From assembly GCF_014642405.1 (NCBI RefSeq), contig NZ_BMIN01000010.1, positions 81,437 through 145,436 on the forward strand: 64,000 nucleotides of DNA, read 5' to 3'. This document shows positions 1 to 8,108 of this stretch, one piece after another. The translations under genes and the position numbers were made by a program. Each line of letters begins with the position of its first letter. Positions within the stretch are counted from its first letter, which is position 1. The notes under the pieces were generated by a model. That model saw only the letters and a program-made list of their open reading frames with translations. It was not told the origin of the DNA and did not search any database. The stretch comes from Pontibacillus salipaludis. GTDB taxonomy: Bacteria > Bacillota > Bacilli > Bacillales > BH030062.

Positions 1-947
1 ACATCTTCATGTTCTTTCATCCACCAATGAGCCGTTTCTTTAGCATTTGTACCATTTTCCCTCATATACTCCAACGCACTCTGAGTCAACTCATTGCTTG
101 TTTCATACTGTTTAATAAAATCAACCACTTCTGGCGCTAGTTCCGGCATATCTTTATGAACAGCGGTTGTTACTTTCATAGGTGGAATTTCTGTGCCATA
201 ATCTTTTTGATATTGCTCTTTATTGTATTCTGGTTCTTCAAGTAAGGTTAAATCGTATATGCTCGTTACCCATGTTGGAGACCAATAATAACCAACCCAC
301 GCCTCACCTGATTCATATGCATCTGCAAGCGACGTCGCTAAGGCAGCTCCTGAACCAGGACGGAAATAATTAAAATCTTCAAGTCCATAGGTCTTCACTT
401 TTTCTTCTAAAATGGCATCTACCGCCCAACCTGAAGGAGATCCATAAACCCTCCCCATTTCAGGCTGCTCAGGATCTTGGAAGACTTCTTTATAATCTTT
501 TAAATCCTCAACCGTCTTTAAGTCTGGTGCAATAGGTTCGATCCCCCGTTCTTGATCACCTTCAATTACATATGTAGGTACGTAATAGCCTTGTTCGTTG
601 TCATCAAAGTTTATAGAAGTCTCGATAATATCTCCCTTGTCCTTGGCCTCGTTGTATATTTCTTTGATATTATCTGTCCATAATTCCATATAAACATTAA
701 TATCTCCATTCCGTAAGCCTTGGACAGTTGCAGGAGTTGAGCCTGCCGTCACTTCTGTACTGTAACCAAAACCATTCTCTATGATGGTTGCAGCAATTTG
801 ATTGTGCACTCGCACACTATCCCACCCCGGGTCGGCAAAGGTGATCGTATTAATGCTTGAATCACTCTCAGATTGCGTCTCACCACTACAAGCGGATAAA
901 ACAATTACTAAAAGTGTCATCAATAATAATGTGAATGTATTCCTCAT
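1..947 (-). CDS. Betaine-type ABC transporter substrate-binding lipoprotein, second copy (3' end outside window)
   Basis: This protein should bind a compatible solute of the glycine betaine/choline class outside the membrane and deliver it to the permease encoded upstream. The ATG at 947 follows a GAGGAG ribosome site. A signal peptide ends in the lipobox LSAC (Cys20), so it is probably a lipid-anchored OpuAC/ProX-type (PF04069) protein. 315 codons are present, and comparison with the paralogue at 3208-4206 suggests about 16 residues lie beyond base 1. The two copies share long blocks such as YYWSPTWVTS and TSLADAYE. It is the last gene seen of a binding protein-permease-ATPase-binding protein operon. 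The exact ligand cannot be read from the sequence. Confidence 0.93.
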   Translation of the reverse strand, partial: MRNTFTLLLMTLLVIVLSACSGETQSESDSSINTITFADPGWDSVRVHNQIAATIIENGFGYSTEVTAGSTPATVQGLRNGDINVYMELWTDNIKEIYNEAKDKGDIIETSINFDDNEQGYYVPTYVIEGDQERGIEPIAPDLKTVEDLKDYKEVFQDPEQPEMGRVYGSPSGWAVDAILEEKVKTYGLEDFNYFRPGSGAALATSLADAYESGEAWVGYYWSPTWVTSIYDLTLLEEPEYNKEQYQKDYGTEIPPMKVTTAVHKDMPELAPEVVDFIKQYETSNELTQSALEYMRENGTNAKETAHWWMKEHED

Positions 948-972
948 ATCACTTCTCCTCAACAAGGTATCA

Positions 973-1009
973 TGTATCTACCCTTCTTCAATCTGGAAGG
1001 ATAGATACA
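973..1009 (-). other. Hairpin between ATPase gene and second binding-protein gene
   Basis: Arms 973-986 and 996-1009 pair over 13 of 14 positions with a 9-base loop. On the minus strand no T-run follows, so this looks like an mRNA-stabilising or processing hairpin rather than a full terminator. It lies just upstream of the second binding-protein gene. Confidence 0.6.
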
Positions 1010-1047
1010 CGAAAATAAATTTTAATTTTTAGATCGCATGGAAGAAT

Positions 1048-2268
1048 TTAAATCGTTACTGCTTGTGTAGAGGTTTGATTCTCCTCAATATCATCCCCTA
1101 CAAGTCCAGCCAACACATGAACTCTTAAAATAAAACCTTCTAAACGGTCTTCTTCTCCCAATACAGCTAGAGGATATTTTGAATCTAACGCTTTTGGAAT
1201 TAAATCGTTCACATATTCGTCTTTCTTTACCATGTGAATATCAGTAGTGATTACATCAGATAATGATTTTTTTAAGCGGATTCCATTAACTGCATCATCG
1301 ATCGTTACTATACCTTGCACATGTCGCTGTCGATCGACTACAAACACACTGGATATGCCGTTCTCTTCCATCTCTCGAACCGCTACATTCAAGCCGTCCT
1401 TAAGCGAAACTAAAGCATTTGGCTTTATCATCACATGTTCCGCCTGAAGAATTTTAGAGCGGTCAATATCTGCGATAAAGTTCTCAATGTATTCATTTGC
1501 AGGACTTTCTAAGATTGCTTCAGGCGTTCCAATTTGCTCAACTTTTCCATTTTTCATAACAGCTACACGGTCCCCAATTTTAAAAGCCTCGTTAACATCA
1601 TGAGTAATGAAAATAATCGTTTTCTGAAGACGCTCTTGTATATCTAACAATTCAAGCTGCATTTCTCGACGTATTAACGGATCCAAAGCACTAAATGGCT
1701 CGTCCATTAATAAGATATCAGGGTCATTTGCAAGAGCACGCGCGAGGCCTACTCGTTGTTGCATACCTCCAGATAGCTCACCTGGATATTTATCTTCATA
1801 TCCTTTTAATCCTACGATCTCAATATTCCTCATCGAGATCTTCTTTCTCTCCTCTTTATCAACACCACGAATTTCAAGTCCATATTCGACATTTCCTAGC
1901 ACCGTACGATGATCAAACAAGCCAAAGTGTTGGAAAACCATTGCGATTTTATCTTGGCGATACTTCTTTAACTGAGCCGGGCTATATTCTACAATATTCT
2001 CATCATCAACATAGATACTCCCATCAGTTGGCGTATTAAGCATATTCAAACAACGAATAAGAGTCGACTTCCCACTTCCTGAAAGACCCATAATGACAAA
2101 GATCTCTCCTTGATTAATATCCATGGAAGCATCATATACCCCTACTGTATGTCCTGTTTCTTCTAAAATTTGATCTTTCTCCATACCGTCGCGAACCTTG
2201 GGAATAATCGATTTAGGTTTTGAACCAAATATTTTAGATACATGTTCTACTCTCATCTTAACAGTCAT
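1048..2268 (-). CDS. Glycine betaine/proline-type ABC transporter ATP-binding protein (OpuAA/ProV family)
   Basis: This is the ATPase that powers uptake of compatible solutes. In 406 residues it shows Walker A GLSGSGKST (61-69), signature LSGGMQQ (165-171), Walker B ILLMDE (185-190), the H-loop histidine (about 223) and a C-terminal CBS-domain pair from about residue 275, which is the usual OpuAA/ProV plan. In this family the CBS pair senses ionic strength, so osmotic gating is likely but inferred. Its ATG overlaps the permease stop codon as TAATG, which implies translational coupling. An internal ATG at codon 5 is an alternative start. Confidence 0.96.
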   Translation of the reverse strand: MTVKMRVEHVSKIFGSKPKSIIPKVRDGMEKDQILEETGHTVGVYDASMDINQGEIFVIMGLSGSGKSTLIRCLNMLNTPTDGSIYVDDENIVEYSPAQLKKYRQDKIAMVFQHFGLFDHRTVLGNVEYGLEIRGVDKEERKKISMRNIEIVGLKGYEDKYPGELSGGMQQRVGLARALANDPDILLMDEPFSALDPLIRREMQLELLDIQERLQKTIIFITHDVNEAFKIGDRVAVMKNGKVEQIGTPEAILESPANEYIENFIADIDRSKILQAEHVMIKPNALVSLKDGLNVAVREMEENGISSVFVVDRQRHVQGIVTIDDAVNGIRLKKSLSDVITTDIHMVKKDEYVNDLIPKALDSKYPLAVLGEEDRLEGFILRVHVLAGLVGDDIEENQTSTQAVTI

Positions 2269-3128
2269 TAATCAGCCCTCCTGTGCTTCTGGAATCGTTC
2301 CGCTACTCCACCTGTAACACGGTCTATGAGAATCGCCAGGAATACAATACTAATTCCTGCCTCAAACCCTAGCGCCAAATCTATGCGGTTAATGGAAACT
2401 AGTACAAGCTCCCCTAAACCACCTGCGCCGACCATTGAAGCGATAACAACCATAGCTAAGGCCATCATTGTAGTCTGGTTTACCCCTGCCATAATCGTAG
2501 GTAAAGCTTGCGGTAGCTGCACCTTCTTAAGCATTTGCCACTTCGATGACCCGAAGGACTCAGCAGATTCAATCACTTCTGAATCAACATTACGAATAGC
2601 AAGATCTGTTAATCGAATAACAGGGGGCAATGCATAAATGAGCGTTGCAAATACAGCTGCTACGTTCCCTAATCCAAAGAAGAATATAGCCGGTATCAAA
2701 TAAACAAAACTAGGCATCGTTTGCATCGCGTCTAATAAAGGACGCATTACAAATGAGAATTTTTTACTAAAAGCCATCCATATACCTAGTGGGATTCCGA
2801 GTAATAGAGAAGTGATCACTGATGTTAAGACAATTGCAATTGTTGTCATTAACACATCCCATAACCCGAATGTCCCTACAAGGAACATAAAACCAGCATA
2901 TAAAACACCAGCAGTAATGGATTTAAAACGCCAACCTAGCACAAAAATGATGGCAATAAATACCCACCATGGCAAAAACATTAACCCTGCTTCTATTGAT
3001 AGAATTGCTCTAGAAGCAATTAAGAAGATAAAGTCAAAAAACGGCTCAAGCACATCGTTAAGCCATAACACAAAATTCTCTACATACTTTCCAATCTCAA
3101 GCTGAATTTCCGGAAAATTTCCTTCCAT
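2268..3128 (-). CDS. Glycine betaine/proline-type ABC transporter permease (OpuAB/ProW family)
   Basis: This 286-residue inner-membrane permease has several hydrophobic segments. It carries the binding-protein-dependent transport (BPD_transp_1) loop, seen as the run of Ala/Ser/Gly around SAESFGSSKWQML followed by LPQALPTIMAG, which docks the ATPase. The N-terminus is amphipathic and acidic before the first membrane helix, as in ProW. It sits between the first binding-protein gene (80 bp upstream, separated by a hairpin) and the ATPase gene, with which it overlaps by one base. The length is normal for OpuAB-type permeases. Confidence 0.95.
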   Translation of the reverse strand: MEGNFPEIQLEIGKYVENFVLWLNDVLEPFFDFIFLIASRAILSIEAGLMFLPWWVFIAIIFVLGWRFKSITAGVLYAGFMFLVGTFGLWDVLMTTIAIVLTSVITSLLLGIPLGIWMAFSKKFSFVMRPLLDAMQTMPSFVYLIPAIFFFGLGNVAAVFATLIYALPPVIRLTDLAIRNVDSEVIESAESFGSSKWQMLKKVQLPQALPTIMAGVNQTTMMALAMVVIASMVGAGGLGELVLVSINRIDLALGFEAGISIVFLAILIDRVTGGVAERFQKHRRAD

Positions 3129-3165
3129 TGAGGTCCCTCGCTTTATTCATATTTATAAATATGGA

Positions 3166-3200
3166 AAGGTAGATGATGGAACAATCTTTTCATCTACCTT
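3166..3200 (-). other. Intra-operon hairpin after first binding-protein gene
   Basis: Arms 3166-3176 and 3190-3200 form a perfect 11-bp stem with a 13-base loop, placed between the binding-protein stop and the permease start. Downstream on the minus strand the sequence is A/T-rich without a clean T-run. This arrangement commonly lets the binding protein be made in excess over the membrane subunits; that role is inferred. Confidence 0.65.
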
Positions 3201-3207
3201 CCTCTCA

Positions 3208-4206
3208 TTAAATCGCGTCTTTTACTTTTGAAACGACATCTTCTGATACCCATTCGGTCCACACATCTTCGTGCTCCTTCAACCACCAATGAGCTGCTTC
3301 CTCAGCACTCGCTTCATTCTCTTTCATGTAGCCTAAAGCACTTTGAGTTAACTTATTGCTTGTTTCATAGTTTTGAAGGAAATCGTAGACTTCAGGTGCT
3401 TGGTCAGGGAAGTCGGAATGTACAGCTACCGTTACTCTTGTTGGAGGAATCTCAGTTCCGTAGTTTTCTTTAAACTGCTCTTCGTTGTATTCAGGCTCTT
3501 CTAACAGAGTAATATCAAATACACTTGTCACCCATGTTGGAGACCAATAATACCCAACCCAGGCTTCTCCAGCCTCGTAAGCATCAGCTAAAGATGTTGC
3601 CAAGCCTGCTGAAGATCCTGGTCGGAAATAGTTGAAATTATCTAAGTTATAAGCATCTAATTTAGGTTCTAACATCTTGTCAGCAGCAAACCCTGATGGA
3701 GATCCATATACCCTTCCTTTATCCGGATCTTCAGGGTCCTGGAAGAGTTCAGGATATTTCTTTAAGTCAGCTACTGTTTTAAGGTCTGGCGCCATCGGTT
3801 CAATTCCTCGTTCTTCATCTCCCTCAATAACATAAGTCGGCACCCAGTACCCTTGCTTATTATCATCAAAGTTTACAGAAGCCTCTTTAATTTCATCCTT
3901 TTCAATCGCCTCATCGTATTCTTCTTGCATATTGTCTACCCAAAACTCCATCATTACTTGGATGTCACCTTGTCTTAAACCTTGCACAACCGCAGGTGAA
4001 GACCCTGTGGTAACATCTGTTTCATAGTCAAATCCATTTTCGATAATCGTTCCTGCAATTTCATTATGTACGCGCTGGCTATCCCATCCAGCGTCTGAAA
4101 ATGTAATCGTCTCAATAGAATCACTCTCAGACTCAGTGCTTCCACTGCATGCTGCTAATACGAATAGAAGCATGGTACTAATTAATAACGTAATTTTTTT
4201 GTGCAT
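3208..4206 (-). CDS. Betaine-type ABC transporter substrate-binding lipoprotein, first copy
   Basis: This is a 332-residue solute-binding lipoprotein and the first gene of the transporter operon. The signal peptide ends in the lipobox LAAC (Cys20), followed by a Ser/Glu/Asp-rich linker and an OpuAC-type (PF04069) domain. Tryptophans and tyrosines typical of betaine aromatic-box proteins are present in the segments MEFWVDN and YYWSPTWVTS. The start ATG is preceded by AGGAGG with good spacing. It is strongly similar to the partial protein at 1-947, so a gene duplication flanks the permease and ATPase genes. The protein is markedly acidic. Substrate within the betaine/carnitine/choline group is not resolved. 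Confidence 0.95.
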   Translation of the reverse strand: MHKKITLLISTMLLFVLAACSGSTESESDSIETITFSDAGWDSQRVHNEIAGTIIENGFDYETDVTTGSSPAVVQGLRQGDIQVMMEFWVDNMQEEYDEAIEKDEIKEASVNFDDNKQGYWVPTYVIEGDEERGIEPMAPDLKTVADLKKYPELFQDPEDPDKGRVYGSPSGFAADKMLEPKLDAYNLDNFNYFRPGSSAGLATSLADAYEAGEAWVGYYWSPTWVTSVFDITLLEEPEYNEEQFKENYGTEIPPTRVTVAVHSDFPDQAPEVYDFLQNYETSNKLTQSALGYMKENEASAEEAAHWWLKEHEDVWTEWVSEDVVSKVKDAI

Positions 4207-4720
4207 GAAAATCCTCCTAATAGTATTTTGTGAATTATTTCACATGATTAAACGAATAAGCCGCTCAATCTTAGTTAATTCTTCACTTGATTGACTTGGA
4301 AAACTCACACTCTTCATTGCTTATTTACAGAAAGAAGCCTATACAAGACCACAGAGGGGAATTTTTGAAGAAGATAATTGAGAAGGTAAAATAAGATTTA
4401 GATCATTCTCTTATGCAACCATTCATCTCTTTCATTTAGTTTTGCTAACGTCTAAATAATATCGCCTCCATTAATTATTCCAACATTTACTATTGTACAT
4501 AAAAGGAAGCACTTCCATCAAAACTGATATTCCATCGTATTATGTAAAGAACATGTAAAGACAAGCGCTAAGGGAATATATTCTTTATTCTTGCATAAAT
4601 TGTCATTTTTCCTCCTTATTCCCCTTAAATAATCATTATTTGCAGAAAAATTAGACAAAATTCAACACTAATTCCTCATTTGCCTAATTTTATATTCAAG
4701 AAACCTTTTGTTTATACAAC
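4207..4720. other. Gene-free A/T-rich intergenic stretch
   Basis: Apart from the palindrome at 4229-4244 and the terminator at 4721-4752, no coding region, RNA or repeat is recognisable here. It must hold the promoter of the betaine transporter operon, but no convincing -35/-10 pair could be chosen by eye. Confidence 0.5.
4229..4244. promoter_or_regulatory. Crp/Fnr-type palindrome upstream of the betaine transporter operon
   Basis: TGTGA-N6-TCACA is a perfect dyad 23 bp upstream of the first binding-protein start codon. The pattern matches the general Crp/Fnr operator, and B. subtilis Fnr recognises this form. Which regulator binds here is unknown. Its position close to the ribosome site suggests repression or a site near +1. 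Confidence 0.45.
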
Positions 4721-4752
4721 AAAAAAAGACTGCCGAAATTCATTTCGACAGT
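4721..4752 (-). terminator. Rho-independent terminator of the HelD-like gene
   Basis: Arms 4729-4739 and 4742-4752 pair with one mismatch and are followed on the minus strand by seven T. The stem overlaps the stop codon of the gene. Confidence 0.8.
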
Positions 4753-7034
4753 TGTGTATCGTTAAAATATTTAGAGTCCACCTCGTTGAGAAGAAATGAT
4801 GCTTGTTCTTGCGCCCAAAACTGCAGCCTATGTAATGGACGTGTCATAGCAACATACAACAGCTTCCGATCCAGTTCTTCTTTAGCATACGATTCGTTTT
4901 GGTTAACTAAAAATACGCAATCAAATTCCAGTCCCTTTGCTAAATAAACAGGCAGAATAATAACGCTGTCTTTTTTCATTTCTTCATTCCCTTGTATGAA
5001 CTGAAGAGATTCATTGGGGAAATAAGACGAAAGGGAATGATAAATCATCTGACATTCTTTTACCGTCTTTCCAATCAGAGCAAAGCTTTTGAACCCTTCT
5101 TCCTTCAAACGCTTATATTCTTCGTATAGCGCCTTCTCCCATCCTTCCTCCCCTAAATAGTGAAAGGAAGGTTGATCTCCTCTTCGAAGGACTGGTTCAG
5201 CCAGAGGCAAATTCGCGTCCATGGATGTTAATATGCTATTTGCCACTTCCATTATTTCCATCGTCGTTCGATACGTCTTCTGTAACGTTAAGTAGTTAGG
5301 CTCCCTAAACACGTGTTCTAAAATAGGTTGCCATTGTTTTAAGCCACGATATTGGTATATACCTTGAGCCAGATCACCAACTATCGTAAATAAATCAGTA
5401 TTCAATGCCCTCTTCAAGCTTACAAACTCCATATAGGAATAATCTTGCGCTTCATCCATCACAACTTTTTTTGCTTTGTAATCAGGATCAAGTCCATATA
5501 AATTTGCTTGTAGATACAGCAACATCGCTAAATCCTCAGCGTCTACCTTATTCTTATTGAGCTGTTCTAGCGTGTGTGTCCTCATAAACTGTCGGTCTTC
5601 CTTCGACAGGTACTTCTCAAGTAATGTGTCAAACAGCTCCTCTTCTTTATAGAAGCGTGTAAAGTATTCACTCAAAGAAGCATTAGGATACTGCTTCATA
5701 TATACACGAACAGCCTTTTTAGATTCTGTTTCGATTTGTTTTAGTTTCGCATCTTTCTGATCCAAGAGAAAACTTACGCGTCGCTTTCGTTTGTCAGCAT
5801 CTTTTATGCCATACAAGGCGCGATCAAGCTCATCATCATATTTCTTCGTCATTTTCTCGAGCATGACTTTCTTTTTTCTTCGTACATCACTTATAAGAAT
5901 CTGACGAATTTTCTCTTTCCTCTTATAAAAGGGTAAGTAAGAATAGTCTTCTAAAAAGAGCTTCTTCATCTTCTTCCCATTTACAACTCGGAATCCAGCA
6001 ATTTTCAAATCCTCTTCCACTAAAAATTCTTTTTTCACATGCTGAATAAAATGATCGAGTACGGTTTGTATAGACATCGATCCTTTCCATTCTGCCATCT
6101 TTAAAATGGCCTTTTCCTCACCGGAATGTTCTAATACATTCATAAGTGTCTCATGTTGTGTTTGAACAGTGAAAGTATGGCCAGTAATAAGTTGAACATA
6201 ATCTACAAAGGTTGTCGACCTTGCTTTTTCTACTCCTAATTCAGGAAGAACCTCTTTCATATAATCAATGAATAAACGGTTTGGTGCTAGTATTAGCATT
6301 TCCTCTGGTCGAAAGATATCTTGTAATGTATATAAGAAATAGGAAACTCGGTGCAAAGCAATTGTTGTCTTCCCACTACCAGCAGCCCCCTGCACAACAA
6401 TTGGCTTACGGAGGTCAGCACGGATGACACGATTTTGTTCTTCTTGAATGGTCGAAACGATTTCCGTTAAACGATGGTCGGCGTTCTGGGATAAAGAGTC
6501 CTGAAGTAAGTCATCTTTAGTCGTAATATCTATGTCTCGAAAATCGAGAAGTTTTCCTTCTTCTATGGAATACTGACGCTTTAAGGAAACATTCCCCTCA
6601 TACCATTCACCATGCGCCTCATAGCTCACATCACCAACACGACCCTCGTAGTAGACGTTCGCAAGCGGCGAGCGCCAATCAAGAATAATCGGTTGTTGGG
6701 TTTCACGGTCGAACAAGGAAACTTTCCCAATATAAAATATTTCACGTTCTGGTTTCTCTTTTCGATGATAATCAATGCGGGCAAAATACGGTTTCTTTCG
6801 GAGTTTCTTGAGGTTTTCTAGCTGTTCTCTGGACATTTTCATGAAGTTTGCATGGGTAAGCATGTCCTGGTACTTTAAACTACTGTCCTTAAAATCAAGA
6901 GAAGCTACTGTACTCTCCTGACGTTTCTTCAACGTTTCCTGATCCGATTGCTGGGCAGCTATAACGGAATCCATATACACTTTAGTAAACGTTAAACGAT
7001 CTAGTTCTTCTTGGTAATCAGGATGTTCTTTCAT
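4740..7034 (-). CDS. helD: HelD-like UvrD-family ATPase (RNA polymerase recycling factor)
   Basis: HelD-type proteins are superfamily 1 helicase-like ATPases that remove stalled RNA polymerase from DNA and recycle it. The 764 residues show an N-terminal coiled arm, Walker A QGAAGSGKTT (215-224), a long charged insert, the Walker B/motif II DEAQD (527-531) and a C-terminal UvrD-like region with VYLAKGLEFD and YVAMTRP. The length is close to B. subtilis HelD/YvgS. The start is chosen at 7034 because AAAGGAGA lies 7 bases upstream; an in-frame ATG at 7040 is too close to that site. It is a single-gene unit with its own terminator. Confidence 0.9.
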   Translation of the reverse strand: MKEHPDYQEELDRLTFTKVYMDSVIAAQQSDQETLKKRQESTVASLDFKDSSLKYQDMLTHANFMKMSREQLENLKKLRKKPYFARIDYHRKEKPEREIFYIGKVSLFDRETQQPIILDWRSPLANVYYEGRVGDVSYEAHGEWYEGNVSLKRQYSIEEGKLLDFRDIDITTKDDLLQDSLSQNADHRLTEIVSTIQEEQNRVIRADLRKPIVVQGAAGSGKTTIALHRVSYFLYTLQDIFRPEEMLILAPNRLFIDYMKEVLPELGVEKARSTTFVDYVQLITGHTFTVQTQHETLMNVLEHSGEEKAILKMAEWKGSMSIQTVLDHFIQHVKKEFLVEEDLKIAGFRVVNGKKMKKLFLEDYSYLPFYKRKEKIRQILISDVRRKKKVMLEKMTKKYDDELDRALYGIKDADKRKRRVSFLLDQKDAKLKQIETESKKAVRVYMKQYPNASLSEYFTRFYKEEELFDTLLEKYLSKEDRQFMRTHTLEQLNKNKVDAEDLAMLLYLQANLYGLDPDYKAKKVVMDEAQDYSYMEFVSLKRALNTDLFTIVGDLAQGIYQYRGLKQWQPILEHVFREPNYLTLQKTYRTTMEIMEVANSILTSMDANLPLAEPVLRRGDQPSFHYLGEEGWEKALYEEYKRLKEEGFKSFALIGKTVKECQMIYHSLSSYFPNESLQFIQGNEEMKKDSVIILPVYLAKGLEFDCVFLVNQNESYAKEELDRKLLYVAMTRPLHRLQFWAQEQASFLLNEVDSKYFNDTQLSK

Positions 7035-7150
7035 GGCCATTCTCCTTTCACAAATGTGATGTGAATGACGAGTCGGACGTGGTAGAGCACATACCATTTC
7101 GAAGCAACGTACCTACTCTAGCACATCCATATTCCAAAATAAAGAAATGC

Positions 7151-7468
7151 TCACTTTGTTTCATAAATAACATAGGAAATGATACGAATCATCATTGGGT
7201 ATAACGCTAAAACACCAATAAAGTTACCTAGATTTCCTAGCCATTCCGTTACTCCAAGCACAATTGCAAGAATAAGTAGAGCGATCGACGTAATTGTCCA
7301 GCCCACTTGGTTTATAGGTTTCCACATTTCATTAGTAGATATGGTTTCTTCCTCTTTTAGTTCAAAACATTCCTTGTGAAAAGGATTGATCTTCAAACGC
7401 CGAATCGCTGTCCGCAGTTGGTTCTTCTCGATCTTCTTTCCACAATAACGGCACACTAAATCTTTCAT
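7151..7468 (-). CDS. Small membrane protein with N-terminal zinc-ribbon-like motif
   Basis: I do not recognise this gene. The 105-residue protein begins with a CRYCGKKI motif and a second pair in FHKEC, which together could bind zinc. This is followed by an acidic stretch and two hydrophobic segments in the C-terminal half. The ATG at 7468 is preferred because AAGGGG lies 7 bases upstream; a longer reading starting further upstream lacks a ribosome site. It stands alone between helD and a block of GC-rich repeats. Confidence 0.7.
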   Translation of the reverse strand: MKDLVCRYCGKKIEKNQLRTAIRRLKINPFHKECFELKEEETISTNEMWKPINQVGWTITSIALLILAIVLGVTEWLGNLGNFIGVLALYPMMIRIISYVIYETK

Positions 7469-7617
7469 ACTTTTCCCCTTCCTCATGATTCTGATTCTAT
7501 TATATAGAATGCAATTCTTTATAGATAGATGTTTCTCTTCCACATAAGTTTCCTTATGTGGAAAACTCCAAGTTGAGGTATTCTAGCAGGAAGGGACCGT
7601 TATGTTTGTTGAGCGGT

Positions 7618-7744
7618 GGGGCTTGCTCGGGGACAACTCGCTTTCCTGCGGGGAGCTGGGAAGCCTCCTCAATCGCTACGCGCTTTCCGGGGTCTCCCCT
7701 AGGCTCCTTTTCCCGCGGGAGTCTCGCCGTCCCCGAGCAAGCCC
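7618..7744. repeat. GC-rich palindromic intergenic repeat, type 1 (copy at 7.6 kb)
   Basis: The ends are inverted copies of each other (7618-7633 against 7730-7744), enclosing motifs found in the other copies: CTCGCTTTCCTGCGGGG, GGAAGCCTCCTCAATCGC and GGGAGTCTCGC. The base composition is much richer in G+C than neighbouring genes. Flanking sequence (AGCAGGAAGGGACCGTTA) also recurs at 61.5 kb, so a longer composite unit of about 450 bp was copied. No protein is plausibly encoded. Confidence 0.85.
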
Positions 7745-7834
7745 TGGCATAAAGAGGCTAAACGGCCCCTCAGATGGTAAACAGGAAAGCTCACTTCTCT
7801 CTAGATGGTATGTTTCTGTTCCTCATATATGGAA

Positions 7835-7964
7835 AAGGTGGGCCTGGAAACTGCGAGACTCCCGTGGGCAGAAGAGCCTCGGTGAGACCCCGTAGGCCGG
7901 CTTTGCCGGCTGAGGAGGCTCACCAGCTCCCCACAGGAAAGCGAGTGGTTTCCAGGCCCACCTT
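7835..7964. repeat. GC-rich palindromic intergenic repeat, type 2 (copy at 7.8 kb)
   Basis: Inverted ends AAGGTGGGCCTGGAAAC (7835-7851) and its complement (7948-7964) enclose GCGAGACTCCCGTGGG, GAGACCCCGTAGG and GAGGAGGCTCACC. The same architecture recurs at 61685-61805 and, rearranged, at 13716-13909 and 17141-17350. It would fold into one long imperfect hairpin. Confidence 0.85.
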
Positions 7965-8043
7965 ACTCTCAATCTAGCTAACGGAAACATTCTCTCACCT
8001 TCGATTGTTAAACAATCCTGCCATATACTTGAATAAGAAATAA

Positions 8044-8080
8044 CAACTAAAACAAACCGCCCAAGAAGTTTCTTGGGCGG
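8044..8080 (-). terminator. Terminator of the MurG-like gene
   Basis: A perfect 11-bp G+C-rich stem (8057-8067 with 8070-8080) is followed on the minus strand by a T-rich tract. Confidence 0.85.
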
Positions 8081-8108
8081 TGGTATAGGAGGATTCATAT
8101 TTTAATGA

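Noticed and set aside
4261..4707. Search for a riboswitch or small RNA before the betaine operon
   Set aside because: No recognised aptamer or independent promoter-terminator pair could be found.
7035..7097. Longer N-terminus of the HelD-like protein starting at 7097
   Set aside because: The extra 21 residues have no family match and the ribosome site fits the start at 7034.
7558..8098. Several overlapping short frames in the 7.6-kb repeat
   Set aside because: They lie in GC-rich palindromes, overlap each other on both strands and have no family resemblance.
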